A stretch of DNA of 64,000 nt from positions 141,337-205,336 of the forward strand of contig JACZJK010000020.1 of NCBI GenBank assembly GCA_014860575.1, in the 5' to 3' direction. The notes below the pieces were generated by a model. That model worked only from the letters and a program-made list of their open reading frames with translations. It searched no databases and was not told the origin of the DNA. This DNA is from Bacteroidales bacterium (GTDB taxonomy: Bacteria > Bacteroidota > Bacteroidia > Bacteroidales > JAAYJT01). Positions 16,408 through 26,014 of this stretch are shown one piece after another. Position 1 is the stretch's first letter; every line of letters begins with the position of its first letter. Both the position numbers and the translations under genes were made by a program.

Positions 16408-18882
16408 ATGAAAGCCACAATATCACTCCTAACCCTCATCATTCTATTGTTTTCTCCAAATGCCTTTGCCGGTTCAGAAAATGTGCGAACCACAAGAGTC
16501 TTCGGCAAAGTTGAGAGCCTGTCAGGAACGGCTTCGTTTGTTAACGTTTATGCTAAAGGCACTCATCATGGCACAGCCACAAGCGAAGATGGATTTTATC
16601 AGTTGCAGCTTACACCCGGCCATCATACCTTGCGTGTGCAGGGAATTGGTTACCAGGCAGTGGAAAGGGAGATTGTGATTGCAGCTGATCAGGAACTTGA
16701 AATAAATTTTATAATTGACCCGGATATCCGGATGATAGAAGAAATTGTTATATCGGGCAGCAGGGTAGGGCAGTTGCGGATGTTACCAGGATCCATCAGC
16801 GTGATAGGACAACAAGAAATGAAAGATAGGGCGCCATTGAGTGGAAATGAATTGTTAAGAGGAATTTCGGGTTTGAACGTTGTGGAAGAAGAAGGCGCTG
16901 GTTTGCGTTTAAACATTGGCATCCGCGGGCTCGACCCCGATAAAAGCCGTACCGTACTTATACTCGAAGATGGAATCCCGGTAGCTTTGGGGCCTTATGG
17001 AGAACCTGAAATGTATTTTACACCAGCCATTGAACGCATGGCCGGTCTTGAGGTTCTCAAAGGCAATGGACAAATACTTTACGGGCCGCAAACCATTGGT
17101 GGCGTTGTAAATTATATCACAGCCGACCCGCCTGCTGAAAGCTCCGGCAATGTTCTGATCCGTGGTGGCGAAGGAGGTTTTTTTACCGGCCAGTTCAATT
17201 ACGGAAATACTTTCGGTAATTCCGGCATATTGGTGAATTACCTGCGCAAACAGGCCGATGCATTGGGGCCAACCACTTTCCAGCTCGATGATCTTTCGCT
17301 GAAATACAAAACGACCCTCAACGCACGTTCCGGTCTTATGATCAAGATGGGGGTTTATGATGAGAATTCCAATTCAACCTATATCGGGCTTACCCAGGCC
17401 ATGTATGATGAAGGTGGAAATGATTTCACGGTTTTAGCGCCCCACGACAACCTTGATGTTCGGCGTTATTCGGCAAGCGCCGTGCACAATTACCGGATCA
17501 CAGAACAAACAAAACTCAAAACAATACTTTTTGGCTATACAACCACCCGCAACTGGCGGCGCCAGGATTTCTCGGGCTCTTCCACGGCTTCCAACCAAAC
17601 GGGTGTTGTTTTTGGCGATGAAAGCTTATCAGGTGGCGCTATTTACATGCGCAACAGCACCGGCAACCGCAACCGGCAATTCGAAGTTGCTGGTATCGAA
17701 CCCCGTTTGAGTAGCCGCTTTTTTATCGGAACCATGCAAAACCACCTGGATGCCGGAATTCGCTTTATGTTTGAGCGTGCTTATGAACAGCGGGTGAATG
17801 GCCAAATGGCCGATGCGATTTCAGGGAATCTGCAGGATGATGAAATCAGAACCGGAAAAGCCGCAAGTGCATATTTACAAAACAAGTTCCTTGTTAGCGA
17901 ACGCCTGGCATTTACTGCAGGATTCCGTTTCGAAAGCCTGTTTTATGAAAGATCCATTCTCAGGCTCGGCAACAAGGATACACTTCTTGGTACAACGGGC
18001 AACGTGCTGGCAGCAATTCCCGGCGCCGGGTTTAATTTCAGCGCCAGCGATCAGGTTGATATTTTTGGCGGCATACACCGTGGGTTCGCACCACCTCGCA
18101 TCAAAGATGCCATAAGTAACAGCGGGGAGGATTTACAACTGGATGCCGAAAAAAGCTGGAATATGGAATTAGGCAGCCGCACATTGCTCGCAGGGGAAGT
18201 TGAACTTGAACTAACGGCATTTTATATGGATTTCTCGAACCAGGTGATTCCGGTTTCAGAATCATCGGGTGGTAGCGGGACTGGATTGATCAATGGTGGT
18301 CATACACGCCATACAGGAGCTGAACTAAGCCTTTTTGCGAACCGCATAGCACTTGCAGGCAGCGGATATTTTGTTGGGTTCAGATTAAATGCAACCTACG
18401 TGAAATCAGTTTTCAGCAGCGAGCGCCTGATCATCGAAAAGATAGCAAAGGGCAGTGCCGCGGACACCTTGTTTGTAAACGTTGAAGGCAAGCGCACACC
18501 CTACGCCCCCGAATGGATGCTGAATGGCCATGCAATGCTTGATTCTCCGTTTGGGCTCGGATTGAGGATTAGTGGCACTTATACGGGCGCGCAATTCACG
18601 GATGTGCTCAATACACGAAATGTATTTGATTTTATCCAACTCTCTGCAAGCGACCCAGATTATAAGTACATGCAGGCAACTGCCAACGGCCAGATCGGTG
18701 AAATGGATGCATTCCTTCTCTTTGATGCTGCGGCTTATTATGAAATTGGCGATACCGGACTGGAAATTTCAGCAACTGTTAAGAACCTTTTTAACGAACG
18801 CTATATTGCCTCACGCAGGCCACAGGGAATCCGGGTTGGCTTGCCGAGAATGCTAATGATTGGCCTCGGCTGGAACTTTTAG
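16408..18882 (+). CDS. FecA-like TonB-dependent outer-membrane receptor
   Basis: An 824-residue receptor. The signal peptide ends near N-A-F-A-G (residue 22). A carboxypeptidase-regulatory-like beta-sandwich spans about 30-110 (F-G-K-V-E-S-L-S-G-T then G-Y-Q-A-V-E-R). The plug domain, about 112-245, starts with E-E-I-V-I-S-G-S-R and contains L-R-G-I-S-G-L-N-V and I-R-G-L-D-P. The barrel follows, ending in the terminal phenylalanine G-W-N-F. Plug and early barrel segments (V-V-N-Y-I-T-A-D-P-P, then N-S-T-Y-I-G-L-T) resemble Fe(III)-dicitrate receptors such as FecA. The likely job is uptake of a ferric chelate. It is divergent from the hemerythrin/LuxR operon across a 227-base shared regulatory region, which supports an iron or redox link. 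Confidence 0.88.
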   Translation: MKATISLLTLIILLFSPNAFAGSENVRTTRVFGKVESLSGTASFVNVYAKGTHHGTATSEDGFYQLQLTPGHHTLRVQGIGYQAVEREIVIAADQELEINFIIDPDIRMIEEIVISGSRVGQLRMLPGSISVIGQQEMKDRAPLSGNELLRGISGLNVVEEEGAGLRLNIGIRGLDPDKSRTVLILEDGIPVALGPYGEPEMYFTPAIERMAGLEVLKGNGQILYGPQTIGGVVNYITADPPAESSGNVLIRGGEGGFFTGQFNYGNTFGNSGILVNYLRKQADALGPTTFQLDDLSLKYKTTLNARSGLMIKMGVYDENSNSTYIGLTQAMYDEGGNDFTVLAPHDNLDVRRYSASAVHNYRITEQTKLKTILFGYTTTRNWRRQDFSGSSTASNQTGVVFGDESLSGGAIYMRNSTGNRNRQFEVAGIEPRLSSRFFIGTMQNHLDAGIRFMFERAYEQRVNGQMADAISGNLQDDEIRTGKAASAYLQNKFLVSERLAFTAGFRFESLFYERSILRLGNKDTLLGTTGNVLAAIPGAGFNFSASDQVDIFGGIHRGFAPPRIKDAISNSGEDLQLDAEKSWNMELGSRTLLAGEVELELTAFYMDFSNQVIPVSESSGGSGTGLINGGHTRHTGAELSLFANRIALAGSGYFVGFRLNATYVKSVFSSERLIIEKIAKGSAADTLFVNVEGKRTPYAPEWMLNGHAMLDSPFGLGLRISGTYTGAQFTDVLNTRNVFDFIQLSASDPDYKYMQATANGQIGEMDAFLLFDAAAYYEIGDTGLEISATVKNLFNERYIASRRPQGIRVGLPRMLMIGLGWNF

Positions 18883-18905
18883 TACACATCTTTTACCTTT
18901 TGAAG

Positions 18906-18928
18906 CACCCTTTCTGCAGGGTGTTTTT
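18906..18928 (+). terminator. rho-independent terminator after the TonB receptor gene
   Basis: Stem CACCCT/AGGGTG with a 6-base loop (18906-18923), followed by TTTTT at 18924-18928, 24 bases after the receptor stop. Confidence 0.8.
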
Positions 18929-18971
18929 CGTCATTCACCGGAATAGATTTTACCAGGCTTTATCGCTGGTT

Positions 18972-18979
18972 TAGTTTTG
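18972..18979 (+). promoter_or_regulatory. -7 promoter element of the DUF116 gene
   Basis: TAGTTTTG, an exact TAnnTTTG match. The apparent TTG start at 18977 falls inside it, so translation must begin at the ATG 19004, about 18 bases after the expected transcription start. Confidence 0.55.
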
Positions 18980-19003
18980 CCAAACCATATATTTCGCGGC
19001 AAG

Positions 19004-20230
19004 ATGAAAACTAATAACACGCTAACTTACTCATTAGAAAACGGATCGGATAATGCTGAAAAGTATTATGAGGATGTTGAAAGATTTACCAAGGTAGTAA
19101 TGCAGGTTTGTGAAGAACAGGCAGGCGACCTGGTTGACGAATACCTTGTGTACCGCACTGAGCAATATCCTGCGCAAAAATTACTCAGCCGCAATGAATA
19201 TCTTTTTGAGGCACTATTGCTCGGTGTTTATTACCGGAGATATGGCGGATATACAAAAGGATCAACATATTTGTCGAGGGTTTTTATGCAGGGCCTTGCT
19301 TCTCTGCGCCGTAAGGGTGGAATTTACAAAAAAATAGCTGATTCAATGAGGGGGCGCTTTGGTATGGCGCTTTTAATGAAAGAGAAATACAAGCACAGCT
19401 TTCTTTTTCCGTCAACCCCGAATCTTCAACGCCTTATTCATTGGCTTGAAGCTACAGCAGAGTTCAGGCCCGAAGCCAGAAGAATCAGAAACTGGTATGA
19501 ATTCCTGAAGTCACTTTCAGCAATTGAATCATCCGTTTATCTTTCCGTAGCAGGCCAGTTGGCCGATTGGTTCGAAGCCTATGCCGAAAAAAAGATGGGC
19601 GCTTATACCCAGCACGTGAACGACTTCCTTGAAAAGGTTCGCACCTCATACCTCCACCGCGAAGATGCCATATCTGTGAACAAGACAAGTGTGGAGTATC
19701 ATTTGAACATGCTGGCTGCAGAAGTGATGAATGAAAGTAGTTTTGAAAATTTTATGAAAACAAGGAGGAAAGTGCTGCTACTTCCGCCCTGCATGAGAGG
19801 CAGTGCCGCAGCCGGATGCAAGGCCACGGTGAACAGTCCTGAAGGCGATAAGTGCAAAGCTTGCAATGAAAACTGTGCGATTAACCGATACAGAAAACTT
19901 GGGCAACAACATGGGTTTGAAGTATTCATCATGCATCACGCTTCCAGACCACCCGATTGGCTGAAGGATAATACCAATGGGCAAACCGCTGTGGTTGGGG
20001 TTGCCTGCCTTACGAACCTGGTTTCTGGTGGATGGACATTACAGGAATTAAACATCCCGGCTCAATGCGTGGTGCTCAACAGCAGCGGATGCAAACATTG
20101 GCGAACGGTGGCTACTGCCACAACGTTGAATGACACGGAACTTGTAAGGAAATTTAATGGCGGAAGAGCTCCGCTTCTCAACCGTCCCGTTTCGAACAAG
20201 AGAAAAGAACTGATCGCCTGCAACGCCTGA
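19004..20230 (+). CDS. DUF116-family protein with cysteine-rich metal-binding motif
   Basis: A 408-residue protein started at ATG 19004. Residues 1-240 are helical and not recognised. The C-terminal third matches DUF116: L-L-L-P-P-C-M-R-G, then C272, the cluster C284-K-A-C287-N-E-N-C291, and V-V-G-V-A-C-L-T-N-L with a late S-S-G-C-K-H-W. The cysteines look like a zinc or iron-sulfur site. DUF116 has no settled function and often lies near redox or lipoate-type genes in other bacteria. Here it is a single-gene unit with its own promoter between two terminator- or repeat-like elements. Family call is good; function unknown. Confidence 0.75.
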   Translation: MKTNNTLTYSLENGSDNAEKYYEDVERFTKVVMQVCEEQAGDLVDEYLVYRTEQYPAQKLLSRNEYLFEALLLGVYYRRYGGYTKGSTYLSRVFMQGLASLRRKGGIYKKIADSMRGRFGMALLMKEKYKHSFLFPSTPNLQRLIHWLEATAEFRPEARRIRNWYEFLKSLSAIESSVYLSVAGQLADWFEAYAEKKMGAYTQHVNDFLEKVRTSYLHREDAISVNKTSVEYHLNMLAAEVMNESSFENFMKTRRKVLLLPPCMRGSAAAGCKATVNSPEGDKCKACNENCAINRYRKLGQQHGFEVFIMHHASRPPDWLKDNTNGQTAVVGVACLTNLVSGGWTLQELNIPAQCVVLNSSGCKHWRTVATATTLNDTELVRKFNGGRAPLLNRPVSNKRKELIACNA

Positions 20231-20594
20231 ACCTGAAATTCAGTTAAGATGGTACTTTTGGCTTGAACCAAAAGTACCCAAAAGTTCAAGGCTTAATAAA
20301 AACTCCTTGAATTCTACGTCAGGTTTTGGCAGCGCAGCACGAACCGTGCCGCAGTAAACTTATGTTTTCATAGTGCAGAGAGCAGTGCGGCACTACGCGT
20401 GCTGCTGGCGCAAGGCCCGCCCTGAGAAATGCATGTGTTTATCTTCGTAGTTTAGTCTGGTAGCTTTCTCAGTGCTAAGCCCGCAAAACCTTCCTTGTAT
20501 TACTACGGAGTTTTTATTATGCCGATCAGTCCTTCCGCCATTGAGCGAACCCAAAATTAGCTTCGCGGCCTGTGGTACTTATTAATTATTACAA
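20231..20594. repeat. intergenic repeat with perfect 11-base inverted repeat
   Basis: A 426-base gap without a gene. At 20250-20277, GGTACTTTTGG and CCAAAAGTACC form a perfect 11-base-pair stem with a 6-base loop, followed by CCAAAAGTTCAAGGC. This layout (a TACTTTT-type hairpin then AAAGTTCAAGGC) resembles dispersed repeats common in Bacteroidota genomes. The next 150 bases contain GC-rich imperfect palindromes (GCGCAGCACGAACCGTGC, later AGTGCGGCACTACGCGTGC). It may also act as a terminator for the DUF116 gene. Confidence 0.55.
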
Positions 20595-20602
20595 TACATT
20601 TG
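20595..20602 (+). promoter_or_regulatory. -7 promoter element of the MFS transporter gene
   Basis: TACATTTG, exact to TAnnTTTG, 54 bases before the ATG. The -33 region is weak. Confidence 0.5.
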
Positions 20603-20656
20603 CCTCACTTTTTTGAAAGTGTTCTGTAATAGTTTAAATAAATTAAATCAAACCGT

Positions 20657-22057
20657 ATGAAAGAAAACGTCAAAAAACTACTGAGCGAGTCAAAAACGGC
20701 CCGTTGGATTGCCCTCGCACTTATCTCATTAACAATGTTCTTTGCTTACTTTTTTGTGGATGTTGCTGCACCTCTTCAAAGTTTGCTTGAACGTAACCAC
20801 GGATGGACACCAGAAACTTTCGGCATGCTGGGAGGTTCAGAGTTTTTCCTGAACGTTTTCGCCTTCTTCCTGATCCTTTCGGGGATCATACTGGATAAGA
20901 TGGGCATTCGGTTCACAATTATTACAGCAGGCCTGGCAATGGTTGTGGGTGGAGCCATCAAGTATTATGCGCTTACCGAAGCTTTTGCCGGAACCGGTTT
21001 GGCCAATTGGCTCGATACTTTCTGGACGGTCGTTCCTTCTTCAGCCAAGCTGGCTTTCTTCGGGTTTGCTATTTTTGGTATTGGTGTTGAGATGGCGGGT
21101 ATTACTGTTTCAAAAACAATTGTCAAATGGTTCAAAGGCAGAGAACTGGCCCTGGCCATGGGACTGGAAATGGCGGTGGCCCGATTAGGCGTTTTTGCTG
21201 TATTTCGCCTTTCTCCTATTTTCGCCGAAAATGGTGGCGCAGTCAATGCCATCTTCTGGGGAGTTGCTTTCCTTATGGTAGGTTTTCTCACATTCTTTAT
21301 TTACACCTTTATGGATGCGCGCTTCGACAAGGAAAAAGGTGTTGTTGCCGGCTCTGAACCCGAAGAGGCTTTTCGCATAAGCGATCTCTGGCTGATCCTG
21401 AAAAACCCTGGCTTCCTGGCTATTGCCGGATTATGCGTGTTGTTCTATTCGGCTATTTTCCCGTTCCAGAAATTTGCAACTGATATGCTGGCCTCCAAAC
21501 TTGATATCAATATCAAAGATGCTGCAGCCATGTTCTCATACTTCCCGATCGGCGCTATGGTTCTTACTCCATTTATTGGCGCATTCCTCGATAAGAAAGG
21601 TTGGGGGGCTACCATGATGCTGTATGGGGCTATTCTGCTTACTGTTTCGCATTTAATTTTTGCGCTTGTACCTGCTGCAGCGTTTACTCCATTTATTGCA
21701 TATGCCACCATTGTTATCCTTGGACTGGCTTTTTCACTGGTTCCTGCTTCAATGTGGCCTTCCATTCCCAAGATTGTAGAAGAGCGATTCCTGGGTTCAG
21801 CATACGGCTTAACATTCTGGATTCAGAATATCGGCCTGCTGGCCGTACCCATTCTGATTGGTTGGGCGCTTACTGCCTCCAACCCTGGTGTAGCCGAGGC
21901 TATCGCAAGCGGAGACCTCAATGCAAAATATAATTATACTGTGCCGGAACTAATTTTCGCTGGTTTTGGTGTACTGGCGATGATCCTTGCACTAGTGCTC
22001 AAAGCAGTAGATAAGAAACATGGTTTTGGCCTTGATCTACCAAATAAAAGAAGCTAA
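20657..22057 (+). CDS. major facilitator superfamily transporter
   Basis: A 466-residue protein with twelve hydrophobic segments in two halves of six, split by a charged loop near residues 225-245 (D-A-R-F-D-K-E-K-G then S-E-P-E-E-A). The loop between segments 2 and 3 carries the MFS-like G-I-I-L-D-K-M-G-I-R-F pattern, and the matching loop in the second half reads G-A-F-L-D-K-K-G-W-G. It lies in the inner membrane and moves an unidentified small solute by a gradient. Its general look is of organic-anion or sugar-phosphate antiporters, but the substrate cannot be assigned. Own promoter and a strong terminator make it a single-gene unit. Confidence 0.85.
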   Translation: MKENVKKLLSESKTARWIALALISLTMFFAYFFVDVAAPLQSLLERNHGWTPETFGMLGGSEFFLNVFAFFLILSGIILDKMGIRFTIITAGLAMVVGGAIKYYALTEAFAGTGLANWLDTFWTVVPSSAKLAFFGFAIFGIGVEMAGITVSKTIVKWFKGRELALAMGLEMAVARLGVFAVFRLSPIFAENGGAVNAIFWGVAFLMVGFLTFFIYTFMDARFDKEKGVVAGSEPEEAFRISDLWLILKNPGFLAIAGLCVLFYSAIFPFQKFATDMLASKLDINIKDAAAMFSYFPIGAMVLTPFIGAFLDKKGWGATMMLYGAILLTVSHLIFALVPAAAFTPFIAYATIVILGLAFSLVPASMWPSIPKIVEERFLGSAYGLTFWIQNIGLLAVPILIGWALTASNPGVAEAIASGDLNAKYNYTVPELIFAGFGVLAMILALVLKAVDKKHGFGLDLPNKRS

Positions 22058-22074
22058 AAACCTTCAGTAAAATT

Positions 22075-22111
22075 AAAACGGCTGACTTCCGCAAGGAAAT
22101 CAGCCGTTTTT
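22075..22111 (+). terminator. rho-independent terminator after the MFS gene
   Basis: An 11-base-pair stem AAAACGGCTGA (22075-22085) with TCAGCCGTTTT (22100-22110), extended inside by TTCC/GGAA around a GCAA tetraloop, then a T. It is symmetrical enough to work for both strands; the opposite gene ends at 22375. Confidence 0.85.
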
Positions 22112-22374
22112 GGTTCAAAGTTTAAAGTTCAAGGTTCAATGTTCCAGTCGCTGAGCTTGCTGATCCGCGCCGGGTTAAATGTTCAAAGTTCAAGGCTCCG
22201 GGTTGAGTACAATCTAACTTAGATGTGGACTACTACTGCCACTGCCGCTGTTTCGGGTTCAAGATTCAAGTTTCCGGATCTCTTCATCTCAAATTCTCAA
22301 ATTCTCATTTTCTCCTAGTCCCTCAGTCTCTTGTCTCCCCATCTCTCTATCCCTAAGCCCCAAGCTCTTCGCTA
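22112..22374. repeat. degenerate simple-sequence intergenic tract
   Basis: No gene. 22112-22200 is made of imperfect copies of GTTCAAAGTTTAAA/GTTCAAGGTTCAATG, and 22250-22350 of TCTCAAATTCTCAAATTCTC and TCTTGTCTCCCC words. Between them is a short unique patch with CCACTGCCGCTG. The tract separates the converging MFS and ABC genes. Confidence 0.6.
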
Positions 22375-23709
22375 TCAACCCTTATACCTCAGCCACTTCC
22401 ACAACTCCGCATAATCCACCTTTTTGCCGTACATCAAAATTCCGGTGCGGTAGATTTTTGCAGCCATCCAGGTAGCGCCCAGAAAGCCAAGAACAAGCAG
22501 GGTTGCCGATAAGGCAAGGTCGAAAAACGGCACGCCGAAAGGAATTCGTATCATCATAATCACTGGTGAAGTGAGCGGGATGATTGAGAACCAGAAGGCA
22601 ATAGCGCCATTGGGTTCGTTAATCACATACTGTGCCATCACAATGGCGATGATCAACGGTATTGTGATCGGGAACATGAACTGTTGAGAATCGGTTTCGC
22701 TGTCAACGGCCCCTCCGATAGCCGCAAACAAGGCTGCATACAGCAGGTAACCACCAATGAAAAAGAAAAGGAATGAAAAAATGATGGTTCCGAAATTAAT
22801 TGAACGGACGCCTTCGGCAACCTGAGCCATCATAGAGTCGTCCATCTGCATGGTGTCCTCTGTAATTTGAACCGGGCTTGCAATGCGGCTATCGGTTACA
22901 AGCATTTTATCGGTTTGCGGGGCTTTGAATTTTGAAGGAAATGCTGTTTGAAAGCCAACTACGATCAACAAAGTGAGTACGATCCAAAGCAGAAATTGAG
23001 TGAGACCTACCATGCCAACGCCAATAATCTTGCCCATCATTAACTGAAATGGCTTCACTGACGAAACAATTACCTCCACGATGCGACTGGTTTTTTCCTC
23101 GATTACGCCACGCAACACCTGGCTTCCGAACATGAAAATGAAAATGTAGATCATGAACGCGGAAGCAAAACCCACAATGGTTGCTACTTCCGAGAATTTC
23201 TTTTCCTCTTTGCCGCCTTCGTGCAGTTTGATGGTCATCAGGTTCACACTGCTTTTGATGGATTTTACAATATCCGGATCAAGACCCGAAGCGGCCAGTT
23301 TCAGGCTTTCCACTTCGCGGCGCATGGTGCTGCTGATATGCGATTTCATGACCATGGTTGGCTGTTTGTCGAAATAAAGGAATGCCGAAGTGGGAACGCT
23401 TAATTCTGTTGCTGGAATGTACAACAGGGCGTCATCGCCGCTGCGTGGAAAATGCTGCTTGGCAGTCTCAATATCGGTAAGCTGTGGTTTGAAGGTAAGT
23501 TGCTCGGTATCTTCGAAGCGTTCAATGAACAGTCCGGTTTCATCAACAACCTGTATGGTTTTGGTATCTCCCCCCATTTGCGATAAATACACCGGCACAA
23601 TAAACAATGCTGCCATCAGGATTGGGCCGAGGATTGTCATTACAATGAATGATTTTTTCTTGACCCTTGTAAGGTATTCCCTTTGTATGATAAGTGATAT
23701 TTTGCTCAT
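22375..23709 (-). CDS. ABC-2 family (NatB-like) transporter permease
   Basis: A 444-residue permease. One membrane helix near residues 20-45 (K-S-F-I-V-M-T-I-L-G-P-I-L) is followed by a large extracytoplasmic domain about 46-180, then five or six hydrophobic segments from about 182 to 420 (for example F-A-S-A-F-M-I-Y-I-F and L-T-Q-F-L-L-W-I-V-L-T). The opening S-L-I-I-Q-R-E-Y-x-x-R-V-K-K-K-S-F is typical of NatB/ABC-2 exporters. It is encoded 11 bases after the ATP-binding protein gene and is certainly part of the same operon. Known relatives export sodium or are of unknown substrate; none can be chosen here. Confidence 0.88.
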   Translation of the reverse strand: MSKISLIIQREYLTRVKKKSFIVMTILGPILMAALFIVPVYLSQMGGDTKTIQVVDETGLFIERFEDTEQLTFKPQLTDIETAKQHFPRSGDDALLYIPATELSVPTSAFLYFDKQPTMVMKSHISSTMRREVESLKLAASGLDPDIVKSIKSSVNLMTIKLHEGGKEEKKFSEVATIVGFASAFMIYIFIFMFGSQVLRGVIEEKTSRIVEVIVSSVKPFQLMMGKIIGVGMVGLTQFLLWIVLTLLIVVGFQTAFPSKFKAPQTDKMLVTDSRIASPVQITEDTMQMDDSMMAQVAEGVRSINFGTIIFSFLFFFIGGYLLYAALFAAIGGAVDSETDSQQFMFPITIPLIIAIVMAQYVINEPNGAIAFWFSIIPLTSPVIMMIRIPFGVPFFDLALSATLLVLGFLGATWMAAKIYRTGILMYGKKVDYAELWKWLRYKG

Positions 23710-23720
23710 GACTTTCAGGC

Positions 23721-24674
23721 TTAAAGGTTGTTTGCAATTTCGTTAACTGTAGATTTGCCGGTGGCATCGCTCACCTTTTGTATAAAGATATCATTCATGG
23801 ATGGCAGTATTTCCTGGAAACTGTGGATTTCAACATGAGGTAGCAGGTTCTGAAGCAGTTCGTTGGGTCTTGTTTTTTCAGGAACCTTGATCTTATATAA
23901 TTTCAAACCTTCGTCTTCTGAAGTTTCAATAACATTAAACCCGGGTTTCAGCACCTGGTTCAAATCGCCGTTCAGCGAATTGCATACTACTTTGAATGTG
24001 TTGCTTTTGTAATCCTGACGGATGTCTTTCACACGTCCTTCAAGGATTTTCTCTGATTTGTTGATCAGGGCAATATCGTCGCAAAGTTCTTCAACTGAAG
24101 CCATGTTGTGGGTGCTGAAGATGATGGTTGAGCCTTCCTTGCGCAGCCGCAGAATTTCCTCTTTCAGGATGTTGACGTTGATGGGATCGAAACCGCTGAA
24201 AGGTTCGTCGAAGATAAGTAAGCGCGGTTCATGAATCACAGTAACAATGAACTGTATTTTTTGCTGCATGCCTTTTGAAAGCTCTTCCACCTTTTTATCC
24301 CACCACCCCTGTATGTCCATTCGTGTGAACCATTTTTTCAGACGCAGGTCGGCTTCGTTCCTGCTCATACCTTTGAGACGGGCAAGGTACAGCGCTTGTT
24401 CACCGACTTTCATTTTTTTATAAAGTCCGCGCTCTTCGGGCAAATAACCGATTTGCTCCGTGTGTTTTGGAATGAGCCGGGTTCCGGCAAAAAACAGCTC
24501 ACCTTCATCGGGCGCGGTGATCTGGTTGATGATCCTGATCAGCGTTGTTTTACCAGCGCCATTGGGACCCAGCAAACCAAAGATACTTTGCTCGCGAACG
24601 CTGATGCTAACTTTGTTTAGCGCCAGATGGTTCGCAAATTGTTTAACTACATTGTTGGCAGTAAAGAGTTCCAT
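23721..24674 (-). CDS. ABC transporter ATP-binding protein (NatA-like, DUF4162 C-terminus)
   Basis: A 317-residue ATPase. Walker A G-P-N-G-A-G-K-T-T begins at residue 36, the signature L-S-K-G-M-Q-Q-K is near 138-145, Walker B is L-L-I-F-D-E-P-F-S-G-F-D-P near 157-169, and the switch histidine lies in F-S-T-H-N-M. Residues about 215-310 match the DUF4162 tail found on NatA-type subunits. It pairs with the downstream NatB-like permease and energises export of an unidentified substrate. The start is the ATG at 24672-24674. No good TAnnTTTG element was found in the 143 bases between this gene and dnaJ. Confidence 0.9.
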   Translation of the reverse strand: MELFTANNVVKQFANHLALNKVSISVREQSIFGLLGPNGAGKTTLIRIINQITAPDEGELFFAGTRLIPKHTEQIGYLPEERGLYKKMKVGEQALYLARLKGMSRNEADLRLKKWFTRMDIQGWWDKKVEELSKGMQQKIQFIVTVIHEPRLLIFDEPFSGFDPINVNILKEEILRLRKEGSTIIFSTHNMASVEELCDDIALINKSEKILEGRVKDIRQDYKSNTFKVVCNSLNGDLNQVLKPGFNVIETSEDEGLKLYKIKVPEKTRPNELLQNLLPHVEIHSFQEILPSMNDIFIQKVSDATGKSTVNEIANNL

Positions 24675-24817
24675 TGTTATTGATTGAGTGGTTTTTGAAG
24701 AAGTGATCCAAAAAGAATATCGAAGATTGTTAACGTGTTCAGATTATTAATGTTTGCATTGCGCAAGGTTAAAAGCGCCTGTAAATATCTTACATGTTTA
24801 GGAGGCAGCAATTCTTT

Positions 24818-25981
24818 TTACTGAAAATATTCCCTCATCCGTTCGTAAAAGTTCTTTTCCTTGCCGGTAGGGCTGGGCTGAAAATTCTTTGAATCCCTGA
24901 GTTTCTCAATAATTGCGCGCTCTTCTTTTGAAAGCGCCTGCGGGGTCCAAACATTTATTGAAACCAGCAAATCGCCACGCCCATGACTGTCAACTGAAGG
25001 CAACCCCTTGCCCTTTAAACGCAATACTTTACCGGATTGTGTTCCAGGCTCAATTTTAATACGGGCACGGCCTTCAAGGGTAGGAACTTCAAGGCTTTCG
25101 CCGAGGGCTGCCTCGGAGAAACTCACATAGTGTTCAAAAAACAGGTTTTGGCCATCGCGGATCAATTGCGGATGTTTTTGCTCTTCAATCAATACAATCA
25201 GATCGCCGGGAATGCCACCCCGCGCGGCGGCATTTCCTTTGCCGCTCACGGAGAGTTGCATTCCTTCAGCGACTCCAGCAGGAATATGAATGCTGATGAC
25301 TTCCTCGCCCCTAACAATGCCATTTCCGGCACAGGCCGGGCATTTATCGCTGATGGTACGCCCATCACCCCCGCAAGCCGGACAAGTGCTTGTAGTTTGC
25401 ATCTGACCAAGAAAAGTGTTGGTAACACGCGTTACCTGCCCCGAACCATGACAGGTTGAGCAGGTATTGTACGATCCTCCGCCACGGGCGCCGCTTCCGC
25501 TGCATTCGTTGCAACCGACATATTTCTGAACTTTAATCTTTTTCTCAACGCCTTTCGAAATTTCTTCGAGCGTGAGCTTAACTTTCACGCGAAGGTTGGT
25601 TCCACGGTTCACACGCCTGCGCTGTTGCGATTGCCTTCCGCCGAAATTACTGAAACCACCGAAACCGCCAAATGCATTTTCAAAGACATCGCCAAACTGG
25701 CTGAAGATATCTTCCATGCTCATGCCGCCTCCGCTGTATCCGCCACCGCCCATATTCTTCAGGCCGTCATGGCCAAAACGGTCGTATTTAGCGCGTTTGT
25801 CGGCATTGCTTAACACTTCATAAGCCTCGGCAGCTTCCTTGAAGTTTTCTTCGGCTTGCTTGTCGCCCGGGTTTTTATCCGGGTGATATTTCAGGGCGCA
25901 CTGCCGGTAGGCCTTCTTGATAGCAGTTTCGTCAGCGTTGCGTTCAACACCCAATATTTCGTAATAGTCTCTTTTTGCCAC
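24818..25981 (-). CDS. dnaJ: chaperone DnaJ
   Basis: A 387-residue type I J-protein, full length. The J domain carries H33-P-D35; a glycine/phenylalanine-rich segment follows at about 75-125. Four zinc-binding repeats come next: [24 protein letters not shown] and C-P-A-C-A-G-N-G. The substrate-binding C-terminal domains end at Y-F-Q. It stimulates the DnaK ATPase and hands over unfolded clients. The start codon is GTG (25979-25981), giving M-A-K-R-D-Y-Y. It lies 33 bases after grpE and is co-transcribed with it; dnaK is not in the window. Confidence 0.97.
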   Translation of the reverse strand: MAKRDYYEILGVERNADETAIKKAYRQCALKYHPDKNPGDKQAEENFKEAAEAYEVLSNADKRAKYDRFGHDGLKNMGGGGYSGGGMSMEDIFSQFGDVFENAFGGFGGFSNFGGRQSQQRRRVNRGTNLRVKVKLTLEEISKGVEKKIKVQKYVGCNECSGSGARGGGSYNTCSTCHGSGQVTRVTNTFLGQMQTTSTCPACGGDGRTISDKCPACAGNGIVRGEEVISIHIPAGVAEGMQLSVSGKGNAAARGGIPGDLIVLIEEQKHPQLIRDGQNLFFEHYVSFSEAALGESLEVPTLEGRARIKIEPGTQSGKVLRLKGKGLPSVDSHGRGDLLVSINVWTPQALSKEERAIIEKLRDSKNFQPSPTGKEKNFYERMREYFQ

Positions 25982-26014
25982 AATTGCTTCTCCAGATAAA
26001 TCTTTTAATTTGTA

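Noticed and set aside
18977..19003. TTG at 18977 as the DUF116 start codon
   Set aside because: It overlaps the TAGTTTTG promoter element; the ATG at 19004 follows the expected transcription start.
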